A stretch of 64,000 nucleotides of DNA, taken from assembly GCA_903842345.1 (NCBI GenBank), contig CAIMLR010000005.1, forward strand, positions 62,001 to 126,000, given 5' to 3'. Both the position numbers and the translations under genes were made by a program. This DNA is from an uncultured Myxococcales bacterium (GTDB lineage Bacteria > Myxococcota_A > UBA9042). Positions within the stretch are counted from its first letter, which is position 1, and every line of letters begins with the position of its first letter. The notes under the pieces are model-generated. The model did not search any database. It had not been told where the DNA came from and saw nothing but the letters and a program-made list of their open reading frames with translations. Positions 27,501 to 35,831 of the stretch are shown piece after piece.

Positions 27501-27815
27501 AAAATAGCTGTCCGTGCCGTCCTCGAAGATCAGCGTCACGACGGACAAGCCGGCGATGGACGTCGAACGCAGCGAGGTCTGCTTGGGCACGCCGTTCATC
27601 ACGCGTTCGGTGGGCAGCGTGATCTGGCGCTCCACTTCTTCCGCCGCGTGGCCGGGCCACTGCGTGATGATCTGCACCCACGTGTCCGCCACGTCTGGAT
27701 ACGCCTCGATCGGCAGGCGAATGAAGGCGTTGACGCCCAGGGCCACGGAAATCAACGCCGTGATCAGAATGACCACGCGCTGCCGGAGGGCAAAATCGAC
27801 AATCCCGCGAATCAT
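24594..27815 (-). CDS. Heavy-metal efflux RND permease (CzcA/CusA family)
   Basis: This 1073-residue inner-membrane proton antiporter drives metal export through a three-part pump. It begins MIRGIVDFALRQRVVILITA and IEAYPDVADTWVQI, both typical of the heavy-metal branch. TM4 holds the proton-relay motif DFGMIVDGSIVMVEN with two Asp and one Glu. The string NIEEAVSGVKGQLALKI resembles divalent-metal (CzcA-like) members more than CusA, so Zn, Co, Cd or Ni is a better guess than Cu or Ag. Its ATG directly follows the stop codon of the adaptor gene (TAG|ATG). No metal sensor gene is adjacent. Confidence 0.95.
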   Translation of the reverse strand: MIRGIVDFALRQRVVILITALISVALGVNAFIRLPIEAYPDVADTWVQIITQWPGHAAEEVERQITLPTERVMNGVPKQTSLRSTSIAGLSVVTLIFEDGTDSYFARQQVLERLGSIDLPPGASNGLGPLASPVGEILRYNLVNCAVTRAPECADVDVKVPPKPLSELKDLEEWLVERELLATPGVADVASFGGTLKQFQVLLDPSLLSAHNLSIQDVQDAIAAANGNAGGGIVRFGTASLNVRGIGLISPEQIADVAISQKDGTPVRVRHVAQVQVGYQPRLGRVSIDDEKDVVKATVLMRKGEQTQQVLERLHTRIDEINATVLPRGVKLHPHHDRTELMHLTTHTVMHNLAEGILLVTLILFIFLGNARAAFIVAVTIPLSLLIAFIFMDAAKIPANLLSIGAVDFGMIVDGSIVMVENIFRLLAEKQERGEKYDLADLVRTAAKEVARPIVFAIAIIVTAYLPIFTLQRVEGKLFSPMAWTVAFALGGALVLAITVVPVLCTFLFRGKVKEFHNPLLAAMRWVYLPLLKRSLKVPRIAFLVAALLIGADAVMASRIGSEFLPHLDEGALWVRVSMPANISLPEAEEMVDGRHTDGQNVKGLRQILREFPEVRMMSAQIGRPDDGTDPIGFYNAEFLLLLTDHETWRPQFHGNKDLLISGMASALAVVPGVEVGFSQPISDNIEEAVSGVKGQLALKITGNDLNALDDLARRAAHAMKDVQGVEDLGIFRELGQSNVNIAIARERAERYGLTVQDVEAVIEAGVGGKAVSQIVEGERRHDLVVRYAEDKRDNIDAIRRLPVPLKDGVTIPLAMVADVTVQGGASRIFREANRRYIAIKFSVRDRDLGSAVDEAQRAVENAVKLPSGYSMSWAGEFESARRAGKRLAIVIPATVLVIFGILLIMFRRMRESSIILVNVLLTSPFGGLAALLLTNTSFSVSSGVGFLALFGVSVQTGVILIAYINELRAEGLHLDEAILRAADLRLRPVTMTALVATLGLLPAALSTGIGSDSQKPLAIVVVGGLVSSLALSLGMLPLLYKLFAPKDMPKDAELLPHSQEPYHEPEMVPLAD

Positions 27816-28943
27816 CTACAGGGCCTCGTTTGCTTCAGCGTCCAGAAGAATCGCGCCCTGCGTCACCAGCTTGTCGCCTTGCTTGACGCCCTCAATCAGC
27901 GTGACGTGCGAGCCTTGTTGCTCGCCCAGCTTGACCTCTTTTTGGTGGTAGCTGCCGTCCGGCGCCTGCAGGAATACGAAGAACTGGTCCCGACGCGCGA
28001 GCACGGCGCTGACCGGCACATCCACGGCATTGAGCGTCTGCGTCTCCACGACGGCTTGGGCGAACATGCCGGGCCGCAAGATATTGTTGGGATTGTCGAT
28101 CTCGATGCGCGTGCGGATCGCCCGCGTCGTCGCGTCAACGAGATCGCCGACGTACACGATCTTGCCCGGGAACTTCTGCCCCGGCAGCGCGGGCGTGAAC
28201 ACCGTCACCGGCGCGTCCGGCTTCACGAGCCCGAGATCCTGCTCGTACAGGTCGGCAATCACCCACACTTTGCTCAGATCCGCGACGCTGAGCAGCGGCT
28301 GATCCTGGCCCACGTTGACTTCTCGACCGACCGCGACCTGGCGATCCACGACGATGCCGTCAATCGGCGACCGCAAGTGGTAATCCGCCGAACCGTCGCC
28401 ACCGCCGACCGCGGCCAGTGACGAAGTCGCCCGATGCTCTTCTTCCACGGCCTGCGCCAACTGCGCCTGCGCCTGCTGCAGTTCCGCCTGGCTCGCCGCG
28501 CCGTCCCGCACGAGCGATTCCGTGCGATGCAGCGTGTGCCCGGCCAAAATCCGCGCCGACCGCGCCTCAGCGACCTGCGCCTGCACCGACGCGATGTCCG
28601 GCGAGTGAATCGTCAGCAGGATATCGCCCTTCTTGACCTTGTCGCCCGTGACGACTTCTACCGACGCCACGCGACCGGACACCGGCGGCCCGATCGTCGC
28701 GAGGCGCCGCTCGTCAAAAGCCACGCGCGCCACAAGCGTCCGCGAGTGCGGCGCGGTCGCGGCTTGTGCGGTCTCCACTTTGACGAACGCCGCGGAACCG
28801 CCCTTGAGCACGACGGAGCCGTCCTTGCGCAGTTCATGGGTCGGCGCGACTTCTGGCGCCTTCAGCCGTTCACAAGCGCCCGCCATCAGGACGAGAACGA
28901 GCAACTGCTGCCAATGGAAACGAATCTGGATCTTGCGATTCAT
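27816..28943 (-). CDS. RND periplasmic adaptor (CzcB/CusB-like)
   Basis: The 375-residue membrane-fusion protein links the permease to the outer-membrane channel. It has a lipoprotein-like signal (LVLVLMAGAC), a barrel-sandwich half motif (PPVSGRVASVEVVTGDKVKK), an α-hairpin (about 115-175) and a second lipoyl half (RSPIDGIVVDRQVAVGREVN). The β-barrel/membrane-proximal part ends with KQGDKLVTQGAILLDAE. ATG 28943 has AGG 8 bases upstream. It is the middle gene of the exporter, 135 bp after the TolC-like gene and abutting the permease gene. Confidence 0.93.
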   Translation of the reverse strand: MNRKIQIRFHWQQLLVLVLMAGACERLKAPEVAPTHELRKDGSVVLKGGSAAFVKVETAQAATAPHSRTLVARVAFDERRLATIGPPVSGRVASVEVVTGDKVKKGDILLTIHSPDIASVQAQVAEARSARILAGHTLHRTESLVRDGAASQAELQQAQAQLAQAVEEEHRATSSLAAVGGGDGSADYHLRSPIDGIVVDRQVAVGREVNVGQDQPLLSVADLSKVWVIADLYEQDLGLVKPDAPVTVFTPALPGQKFPGKIVYVGDLVDATTRAIRTRIEIDNPNNILRPGMFAQAVVETQTLNAVDVPVSAVLARRDQFFVFLQAPDGSYHQKEVKLGEQQGSHVTLIEGVKQGDKLVTQGAILLDAEANEAL

Positions 28944-29078
28944 GCTGTGCCTGGCGTGAGGATGATTTGGCCGCAACGCAGGACCGAACTCGCGGGTCAT
29001 GCGCTGCGCCTGTTGTTTGGACTCCGAACGGCGACGTTTGATGACGCGTTGCGCAAAGGCAACCGCGATCTGCCGCGA

Positions 29079-30401
29079 CTATTGACCGCCTGCGTACCCA
29101 GCTTGCACCGCGCGACGCAGGCGAATCTCCGCAAGGCGGGCGTCATTGGCCAACTCAATGGCCCGCAGGCGCGCGTCGCGCTTGGCGACGTACGCATCGA
29201 CGAGTTCCAGCACCGACAGCTTGCCGGCGCGATAGCCCGCTTCCGCCTCCTGCACCATGCCGTGACTGAGCGTCACGCCGGTCTCCTGGTACTGGCGAAA
29301 GTTTTCCCGGCGGCGCTGCGTTTCGTCGTGAAAGGCCCGCACGCGCTGCGTGGCTTGGAGCGTGAGCGCATCGGCGATCGCGTTGGCCACTTCCGCACGC
29401 GCGAGCGCCGCGCTCACCGCGCCCTGCCCGCGATCGATGATCGGCAGCGGAACGCCAACGCCGACCATGCCGCCGAACTCGCCGGGCGTGGTGCCGAAAT
29501 AGACGCCACCGCGCAGGGAGAAACCTGGCAGCACGTTGCGCCGCGCGACCGTGACCTGCGCCTCCGCGGCCTTGGCGCGCTGGCGGATGCTGACGATGTC
29601 CGGCCGCGCGCTCGTCGTCTCGTCCAGCAGCGTTGACAGGGACGCGGGCGTCGCAATCTCAAACAAATCGATATCGGGCAAACCGTGCAGCTGCCCGGCA
29701 TCGGGACCGACCGCGACGTCCAAATCCCCGCGTGCCTGCGCAAGATCCGCATGCGCGTCCGCGAGCGCCGCGCGCGCCTGGGCAACCGCAACTGCGATGC
29801 GCGACGCGTCATACTGGGGCGCCGCACCGGCACGCACGCGGGCGCTGACGATCTGGTTGGCGCGGTCCAATTCCGCGTTGGCCTCGGCATACAACTGAAC
29901 CTTGGCGGCAGCGCCGGTCAGCGCGACACAGGCGGATTCGACATCAAAAGCCAGCAGCCGCAACGTCAATTCGCTGTCGGACTCCACGGCCTTTTCATTG
30001 AGGCGCGCAACGGACCGCCGCGCTTCCGGCGCGCTCGCCGTTTCCATGAACTGCGTGACGCCAATGCCGACCGAACCGACCGGGTCGTTCTGCGGATTGC
30101 TGAAGCTGCGACCGTAGGAAGCGTCCGCGACCGGATTGGTCCACAGGCCGGCACCGACAACATCCGCAGCCGCAGCGCGCAGGTTGGCCTTGGCCGCTTG
30201 CAGCAGCAAATGACTGTGGCGCATCGCCTCGACCGCTTGCAGCAACGAGAAACGGGCGGTCGGCAAGTCAGCGAGTTGCTGCTTGGCGTCGGTCATCGCG
30301 CGGCCCGGCGCACGCGCGTCGGGGCCTGGTTGGCCAAGGGCCGTCGCGCTCGCGAACAGGCACGTCGACAGGAGGAGAGCTTTGGAGAAACGTCCGTACA
30401 T
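29079..30401 (-). CDS. TolC-family outer-membrane channel (CzcC-like)
   Basis: The 440-residue outer-membrane efflux protein has a signal peptide ending ATALGQ. Two tandem OEP repeats are visible: an N-terminal half around NLRAAAADVVGAGLWTNP and a C-terminal half around RRNVLPGFSLRGGVYFG, with the equivalent strings VGIGVTQFMET and VGVGVPLPIIDRGQG. It is rich in coiled-coil Ala/Arg/Glu. ATG 30401 follows AGGTGA. It is the first gene of the metal-exporter operon. Confidence 0.93.
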   Translation of the reverse strand: MYGRFSKALLLSTCLFASATALGQPGPDARAPGRAMTDAKQQLADLPTARFSLLQAVEAMRHSHLLLQAAKANLRAAAADVVGAGLWTNPVADASYGRSFSNPQNDPVGSVGIGVTQFMETASAPEARRSVARLNEKAVESDSELTLRLLAFDVESACVALTGAAAKVQLYAEANAELDRANQIVSARVRAGAAPQYDASRIAVAVAQARAALADAHADLAQARGDLDVAVGPDAGQLHGLPDIDLFEIATPASLSTLLDETTSARPDIVSIRQRAKAAEAQVTVARRNVLPGFSLRGGVYFGTTPGEFGGMVGVGVPLPIIDRGQGAVSAALARAEVANAIADALTLQATQRVRAFHDETQRRRENFRQYQETGVTLSHGMVQEAEAGYRAGKLSVLELVDAYVAKRDARLRAIELANDARLAEIRLRRAVQAGYAGGQ

Positions 30402-30752
30402 GTAGCGATTTCACCTGGCGGCAAGGGGGAGCCCGCGGGGCCTATGCCCCTTCTGAGAAATGTCGTCAAGGCGTCGCGCGATTCCCGTTCATTCGAAAGC
30501 CACCGCGCGCCGCGCCCGTGTTTGGACGCTTCACCTCATTCAACGTGGACATCGGCGTTTCATTCATTCTCCGTGCCAAAAACCTTTCCGCCGGGAGCGC
30601 ACAAACGCCACAGACAAGTTGCGCCCGCGCTGCCCAACGCACGCGGCACGCGGTGACGGCATGATCGCGAAAATCGCCGGCCCAACCGGATTCAAGGTAG
30701 CATCTGGACGCGCCTGTGCAGCATCCTATGCTCGGCGCTGGAGGTACGGACG
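30402..30752. other. 351-bp intergenic region between divergent operons
   Basis: It separates the metal-exporter operon (minus) from the small membrane protein gene (plus). A 5-bp hairpin, GGGGC-CTAT-GCCCC (30437-30450), lies in the exporter leader about 36 bases before the TolC-like ATG. No convincing -35/-10 pair, metal-regulator operator or small gene was seen; short open frames here lack ribosome sites. Confidence 0.5.
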
Positions 30753-30944
30753 ATGGGCGAGCTGATGTCACAACAGAAACAGACCGCTTCCCGGCGCGGC
30801 TGGCTGGCGGTTGCAGGGTGGATCGGCACGGGATGGGCGATGTTCGGCGGGCATTTGCTGCTCGCGATGCTGGGCGTCGGTCTCGCTGTCTTTCTGACGC
30901 GGCGCTGGTTCCAGTATCGGGCGCAATGGGGCATGCGGTTTTGA
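30753..30944 (+). CDS. Small membrane protein
   Basis: The 63-residue protein is hydrophobic in its middle (about 17-48, WLAVAGWIGTGWAMFGGHLL then LAMLGVGLAVFL), enough for one long or two short membrane helices, and has a basic C-terminus. GGAGG lies 8 bases before ATG 30753. The 3' end overlaps the flavin reductase gene by 19 bases, suggesting coupled translation. No family is recognised. Confidence 0.6.
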   Translation: MGELMSQQKQTASRRGWLAVAGWIGTGWAMFGGHLLLAMLGVGLAVFLTRRWFQYRAQWGMRF

Positions 30945-31510
30945 GCCAGAAAACGACAAGAATCATCGCACTCGGCGGTTCGCTTGACGGCGGCCTGTCC
31001 ACGCGCCACGCGCTGCATTGCGTGCTCATGGCGGCAGAATCCGCAGGGGCGACCGTGGAGATGTTCGACATCGCCGCGTTGGACTTGCCGATCTACGTCC
31101 ACCGGATGACGCCGCCAGAAAACGTGGAGCGCTTGCTCGCGGCGGTGCGGAGCGCGGACGGCTTGGTGTGGGGCAGTCCGCTGTACCACGGGTCCGTGAG
31201 CGGCGCGTTCAAGAACGCCATCGATTGGCTGGAGCTGTTGAGCCGCGACGATCCGCCGTACCTGACCGACAAGGTCGTGGCGCTGGTGGCGACGGCGGGC
31301 GGCGTCCAGGGAATGCAAGCGATCAACGCGATGGAGCAAATCGTGCGGGCGCTGCGCGGCATCACGTTGCCGCTGGTGACGCCGATTGAGCGCGCCAATC
31401 AGGCGTTCGCTGCGGACGGCTCGCCCAAGGACCCGCAGCTCGCCGAGCAATTGACGCGACAGGGGACCGAGTTGGTGCGGATCGCCGGCAAGCTGCGTGG
31501 CGGGCGCTGA
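30926..31510 (+). CDS. NADPH-dependent FMN reductase-like flavoprotein
   Basis: The 194-residue flavodoxin-fold protein starts IIALGGSLDGGLSTRHAL (the phosphate-binding loop for FMN phosphate), and has the active-site string VWGSPLYHGSVSGAFKNAID that is diagnostic of NADPH-dependent FMN reductases and relatives such as SsuE. Such enzymes supply reduced flavin or reduce quinones. ATG 30926 lies inside the small membrane protein gene; TTG 30941 is an alternative start. Confidence 0.87.
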   Translation: MGHAVLSQKTTRIIALGGSLDGGLSTRHALHCVLMAAESAGATVEMFDIAALDLPIYVHRMTPPENVERLLAAVRSADGLVWGSPLYHGSVSGAFKNAIDWLELLSRDDPPYLTDKVVALVATAGGVQGMQAINAMEQIVRALRGITLPLVTPIERANQAFAADGSPKDPQLAEQLTRQGTELVRIAGKLRGGR

Positions 31511-31540
31511 CGCGGCCCCTGCGTACCGTGTTGCTACAGC

Positions 31541-33790
31541 CTAGTAATGGCGTTCCAGCACGTACCAGCCAAACGCCCGGAGCATCAGCTTGGGCAGCGT
31601 ATCCTCCACGAGCGGTTCCAGCTTCTGCCATGCGGCTTCCACCATCTCGCGCGCCTGCGCCTCGCAAGCGTCGATGGCGTGGCACGCTTCCAGCTTCTCG
31701 ATGACAGCGTCGATCGTCGCGCGATCCTGCGGCTTGGACTGAATCGTCGCCCACAGCCACGCGCGATCCTCATGGGACAGCCGCCCCATCGCCTTGGCCA
31801 CCGGCAGCGTCACTTTGCCGTGCGCAATGTCCTCACCGCGGGACTTCAGGTCGCCCTTGAAGCCGCGCAGGTTGAGCACGTCGTCGATGATCTGGAACGC
31901 CAAGCCGATCGATTCAAAGAAGTTGCCGACGCCGTCGATCTGCGCTTCCGAACCGTTGCCGGCGATCGCGCCCATGCGCGCGAGCGTCGCCGCCGGAACT
32001 GCCGTTTTCAGACGGTGGACCGCCAGCACGCGCCGCTCCAGGAACGGCCCGTCGCCAGAAGTGACCGCCGCCGGCATCGCGTCGTCGATGCCCGCAATAT
32101 CCAGCGCCTGCCCCGCGTGCCCCGCACGCAGCGTTTCAAAGTACAGATCGTAGATGCGCAGTTTGTCGCGATCGGACATGCGATCCGAGTGCAGCAGCTT
32201 CTGGCCGAGGAAGTACGCCGCCGTGCCCGCGTTGATCGCGATCGCTTCGCCGTAGATCAAGTGCGCCGTCGGACCGCCGCGGCGAACCATCGACTTGTCC
32301 TGGACGTCGTCCACGATGAGCGAACCCACGTGCATCAGCTCCGGCATCGCCAGCCATTGCACGAACTGCCGCGAGTCGCCGCCCACCACGTCGCAGCAAG
32401 CCAGCGCCGCGTAGCTCCGCCAGGACTTGCCACCGCGGTCGGTGATTTCGCGGATCGGCTTGATGATGTTGTCGGCAAACTGCTGGATGTCGACGCCGTC
32501 GATGGCCTGCGGCCGATCCGGTCCGGCGATCAGCGCGAGCGCCTCCGTCTCATTGGGCTGCATCGGCATCACGTTGTTGATCGACTTGCGGACCTGCTTG
32601 CCCACCGCGCCAAAGAACTGGTCGAGGTTGTCGATGTCGTTCTGACCGCTGCGTTCCAGGTAACCGAGGCCGCTGACCGATTTGCCGCCGATCTCCGCGT
32701 GGACCGTGCAGCGCCCTTCCCAGAAGCCGGGCTTGGAAATGAGCGTGATGAATTCCTGATCGTCAAAATCAGCGACAAGGTCGCACTTCAGGCCGATCGA
32801 CGGCACTTCCAGCAGCCACGCCGTCGGATATTCGGCGAAGGTCCGCGTGCTGCACCAGTTGCCCGCGGGCGTGAGCCTGGTGTCGGCGTACTCGCCGCGC
32901 GTGCCGTCGGGCCACACGACGATGGTGCGCGCGTCCAGGAACTGGTGCGTGTCTTCTTGCACCAACGCGTACGCAGAAATCTCCGTGTTGTCGTCCAGTT
33001 GCACACCAAGCCACGTCCAACCGATATCCTCGCCTTCCTTCTTTTTCTCGGTCATCTTGCCGTGGCGGCCGAACTCGTGGTCGTACCAGCCCTGGGCGGC
33101 CTTCACCGCCTCATCGCCACCGGGAAGTCGAATTGTTCCCGTGACATCGCAGCGCGGCATGAAGTAGTAGAACATGTCTTCGCCGTGCGCGCCGCGGACC
33201 ACGCCGTCCACGCCGTGGCGCATCGGCGCTTTCTTGGGCGCAAACACCAGCGACGCGCCGTGCTGGCCGTCGTGCTGGCGCAGCTCCAGCGTGTAGCTGC
33301 CGTCGTCGTTCTTGCGCAGCTGATTGCCGTCAAAATCCAGCTCCAGCTTGTCCCAGGACACGAACGGGTCGCGCACGAACGGGATATCCGGATGGGGCAC
33401 GCGGCCGCGCTCCAGCACTTCGCGCATCGCGCGCTGCAGGCGGCTGTCGGACGAGCCTTCGCCGCGCTCCATCTTCTTGAGGCCCAACTGCGCGGCTTTC
33501 TTGTCGACGAGCGACTCTGAGACGTAGAGCTGCCGCGTCGGCTCGCTCAACGCCCAGGTGCAACTGTAGGCGTACTGCGGCTGTTTGGTCAGCTCGTCGT
33601 AGGCGTTGACAATTGTAAAGAAGGACGCGAACAGGGAGAGTTTGCGACCCGCGACCGTTTCCACGTGGCAATTCAGGTACCACCACTCCGTCGTCGACGA
33701 GGTATGCGGAAGGTCGTGAATTGCGAGGTCAATCGGGCCAGCGTGCGGCCAATCGGCTGGAAAACGGGCTTCAGCCGGGGTGGTGGACAT
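31541..33790 (-). CDS. CrtC/AttH-like domain fused to isoprenyl diphosphate synthase
   Basis: A single 749-residue frame with GGAG 6 bases before ATG 33790 contains two domains. Residues about 15-385 match the lipocalin-like CrtC/AttH family (carotenoid 1,2-hydratase and terpene-modifying relatives): EWWYLNCHVE (35-44), WYDHEFGRHG (235-244), WTWLGVQLDD (258-267), YPTAWLLEVPSIGL (321-334), GLGYLERSG. Residues about 435-749 are a trans-isoprenyl diphosphate synthase, with first Asp motif DDVQD (494-498) followed by RRG, GKVTLPVAKA (658-667), and second motif DDVLN (636-640). The second motif has Asn at its last position. The synthase would make a C15-C20 or longer prenyl diphosphate. The fused domain may hydrate or cyclise a prenyl product. 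There is no signal peptide and no other carotenoid gene nearby. Confidence 0.9.
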   Translation of the reverse strand: MSTTPAEARFPADWPHAGPIDLAIHDLPHTSSTTEWWYLNCHVETVAGRKLSLFASFFTIVNAYDELTKQPQYAYSCTWALSEPTRQLYVSESLVDKKAAQLGLKKMERGEGSSDSRLQRAMREVLERGRVPHPDIPFVRDPFVSWDKLELDFDGNQLRKNDDGSYTLELRQHDGQHGASLVFAPKKAPMRHGVDGVVRGAHGEDMFYYFMPRCDVTGTIRLPGGDEAVKAAQGWYDHEFGRHGKMTEKKKEGEDIGWTWLGVQLDDNTEISAYALVQEDTHQFLDARTIVVWPDGTRGEYADTRLTPAGNWCSTRTFAEYPTAWLLEVPSIGLKCDLVADFDDQEFITLISKPGFWEGRCTVHAEIGGKSVSGLGYLERSGQNDIDNLDQFFGAVGKQVRKSINNVMPMQPNETEALALIAGPDRPQAIDGVDIQQFADNIIKPIREITDRGGKSWRSYAALACCDVVGGDSRQFVQWLAMPELMHVGSLIVDDVQDKSMVRRGGPTAHLIYGEAIAINAGTAAYFLGQKLLHSDRMSDRDKLRIYDLYFETLRAGHAGQALDIAGIDDAMPAAVTSGDGPFLERRVLAVHRLKTAVPAATLARMGAIAGNGSEAQIDGVGNFFESIGLAFQIIDDVLNLRGFKGDLKSRGEDIAHGKVTLPVAKAMGRLSHEDRAWLWATIQSKPQDRATIDAVIEKLEACHAIDACEAQAREMVEAAWQKLEPLVEDTLPKLMLRAFGWYVLERHY

Positions 33791-33940
33791 CGGGGACTCC
33801 AAGGGCAAACGGGGGGCAAAGTGCGGCGAACCGGGAAGTTCGCAGGGCACTCCGTGTGCCACAGCCGGGCACTTACGTCCACACTGCGGATGTCACGAGC
33901 TTGTGAAGATGCGGCGTCGCGCCCCGCGGAACCGCCGGTC

Positions 33941-34603
33941 TCAGGTCGGCGGCGCTGTGGCCGCGATCGCCGGCAGCACCATGAGCTTTGCCTCCAGCGC
34001 CTGCAGCGCCCAGAACCGCCCGACCAGCACCTCCGGCGCCCGCAACCGCGTGTAGCCAACGGCCGCGACGAGCGCCAAATCCGCCAGCGTCATCGTCGCG
34101 CCGACAAGCCACGTCCGCTCCGTGAGGCTCGGCGCGCCACCCGGCACGAGCCGCTCAACCGGCCCAGAGCGGCTCATGAGCGCCATCTCACCCGCCTGCA
34201 GTCCCGCCTCAACCTTGGCCATTTGCCGTTCCAGCCACTGCGGATCCTGCTTGTCCACCGGCCGCCGCTTCTCCATCACCCACAGCACGAGCGCATCACA
34301 GACGCCGTCAAACGTCGCTTCCCAACGCAGCACGTCGATGCGCCGCAGCGGATCGCGGGGCAACAGCTCCAGACCGCTCGGCGCCAGCAGATCGAGCAAC
34401 TGCACGATGACGCGGGAATCAAACACGGCCGATCCGTCGTCGCGCAGCAGCGTCGGCACCTTGGCGAGCGGATTGAGCGACGGCACCCGGCTCCCCGGCG
34501 CGTGGGGCGACTCATCCGCGCAGGGCAAATCAACGCGCTTGAGCGCCGCAAACATCCGGCACTTGCGCGCGTACGGACTCGTCGGCGTCATCAACAGGAG
34601 CAT
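33941..34603 (-). CDS. Glutathione S-transferase family protein
   Basis: The 220-residue protein has an N-terminal thioredoxin-fold domain: MLLLMTPTSPYARKCRM (S-P-Y active-site region), NPLAKVPTL with the cis-Pro, and DSRVIVQLLD where glutathione's γ-glutamate binds. A helical C-terminal domain follows with the GST capping motif TLADLALVAAVGY. GGAGG precedes ATG 34603. It lies 150 bp upstream of the fusion gene on the same strand. Its substrate is unknown. Confidence 0.9.
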   Translation of the reverse strand: MLLLMTPTSPYARKCRMFAALKRVDLPCADESPHAPGSRVPSLNPLAKVPTLLRDDGSAVFDSRVIVQLLDLLAPSGLELLPRDPLRRIDVLRWEATFDGVCDALVLWVMEKRRPVDKQDPQWLERQMAKVEAGLQAGEMALMSRSGPVERLVPGGAPSLTERTWLVGATMTLADLALVAAVGYTRLRAPEVLVGRFWALQALEAKLMVLPAIAATAPPT

Positions 34604-34663
34604 GTGAAGCCTCCACGGCAGTTGTTATAGGCGTCGCCATGGAATCCTCACTCGCCGCCACTG

Positions 34664-35683
34664 TCAAGCCAGAGGACGCAACGCCACCGGCATCGCACCC
34701 AGCCAGGCAAGCACTGCGGGATCGAGATGCGGCGCAACGATCGGCAGATCCACCAGCGCGGCGCGCTGCCTCGCGGACTCGAGCGCAACGTCAGCCAGCC
34801 ACGTCGCGCGCACCCACCGGGCGAGCGCCTCGCGCGCATCCACGCGGAGCGGCTCGGGCGGCTCCGGCTCTGGCCATGGCCCAATCGGATGCTCGACCGG
34901 CGCCGCGGACGCCAGCCCCAGCCAGGCATCCGCGCCCTCAAGCGACCAAAGCGCATCTGCCGCGACCGGCGCGACCAGCGGCAGCTGGGCCGCCAGCCAC
35001 GTCCCGACCCGATCGCCGGGCGTTTCCTGCTGGAGATTCGGCAGCGCACGCTGGCAAGCAGCCAGCGCTTCCCGCAACCGCGCCGCCAAGCCAAGCTGCC
35101 AATCTTGCGGCGTCGGCGTCGCCAATTCCTCGGGCAGTTCGCGGAACCACGCGCGCGCGGCCGGGCTGGACGGCAACACCTGCCATTGCACGCCGGACGG
35201 CAGACAGATCGCCGCCATCCCCGGCGGCACGAGCCGCGGCGTGAGTCCGCGATTCAGCAGAGCCTGCGACGTGTTGGCGAAAACATGCGCGCCGGCAGAC
35301 TGCGCCCAGTAGAGCCCGCCAACGCCCTGCCAATCCCGCGCCACGATCGCGGAACGTTGCGCCTGATGCACGATCGCCAGCGTTCCGTGCCACCGCATCG
35401 TCGCCAGACCCGCCAGCCCGGACCAGCCAACCGTGTGCAGCGCCAGACTCGTGTGGTCAACGATCGGCGCGCCGCGGGCGGTCAGCGGCCCAGCCAGCGC
35501 GAGGTCGTTGAAGATGACGCCATCCAGGATGCCGATCGCTTTGCCATCCATCGTTTGCTGCAGTTCATGCGCAGACGCGAGGACGAGCGGCCCGCGGCGA
35601 ACCTGATGCTCCGGCAGACGCGGCAACAGCGCCGTCAGCGCTTGTTCATCGGGCTGCCAGACGAGGGTCCAAATGTGGCGCAT
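34664..35683 (-). CDS. Degenerate asparagine-synthetase-like protein
   Basis: The 339-residue protein resembles class II glutamine amidotransferase/asparagine synthetase in parts. GTLAIVHQAQRSAIVARDWQ and GGLYWAQSAGAHVFANTSQA match the ARD-x-x-G-x-x-P-L-Y...F-x-S-E-x-K-A-L pattern of the AsnB N-domain, and LPIVAPHLDPAVLAWLGAMP matches the V-P-F-L-D...L-P end of the synthetase domain. The catalytic N-terminal Cys is absent (the start is MRHIW) and no SGGxDS ATP loop is seen. At 339 residues it is much shorter than AsnB (about 550+). It is probably non-catalytic or repurposed. No clear ribosome site precedes ATG 35683. Confidence 0.7.
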   Translation of the reverse strand: MRHIWTLVWQPDEQALTALLPRLPEHQVRRGPLVLASAHELQQTMDGKAIGILDGVIFNDLALAGPLTARGAPIVDHTSLALHTVGWSGLAGLATMRWHGTLAIVHQAQRSAIVARDWQGVGGLYWAQSAGAHVFANTSQALLNRGLTPRLVPPGMAAICLPSGVQWQVLPSSPAARAWFRELPEELATPTPQDWQLGLAARLREALAACQRALPNLQQETPGDRVGTWLAAQLPLVAPVAADALWSLEGADAWLGLASAAPVEHPIGPWPEPEPPEPLRVDAREALARWVRATWLADVALESARQRAALVDLPIVAPHLDPAVLAWLGAMPVALRPLA

Positions 35684-35831
35684 GACGCGATGCTTGCACA
35701 ATTTCACAGAACAATCACGCCAGAACGGGCGCTTGGGCGACGGAAATCCTTGAAAGCGTCGGCGATTGTCCGTAAAGTGTAGGAGCGTCGCGACATGCGT
35801 CGTACCGATTCCCCTTTCCACGAGGCACGTT

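Noticed and set aside
30460-30765. Possible small gene in the 351-bp intergenic region
   Set aside because: No ribosome site, Arg-rich composition and no homology. It also runs into the better-supported small membrane protein gene.
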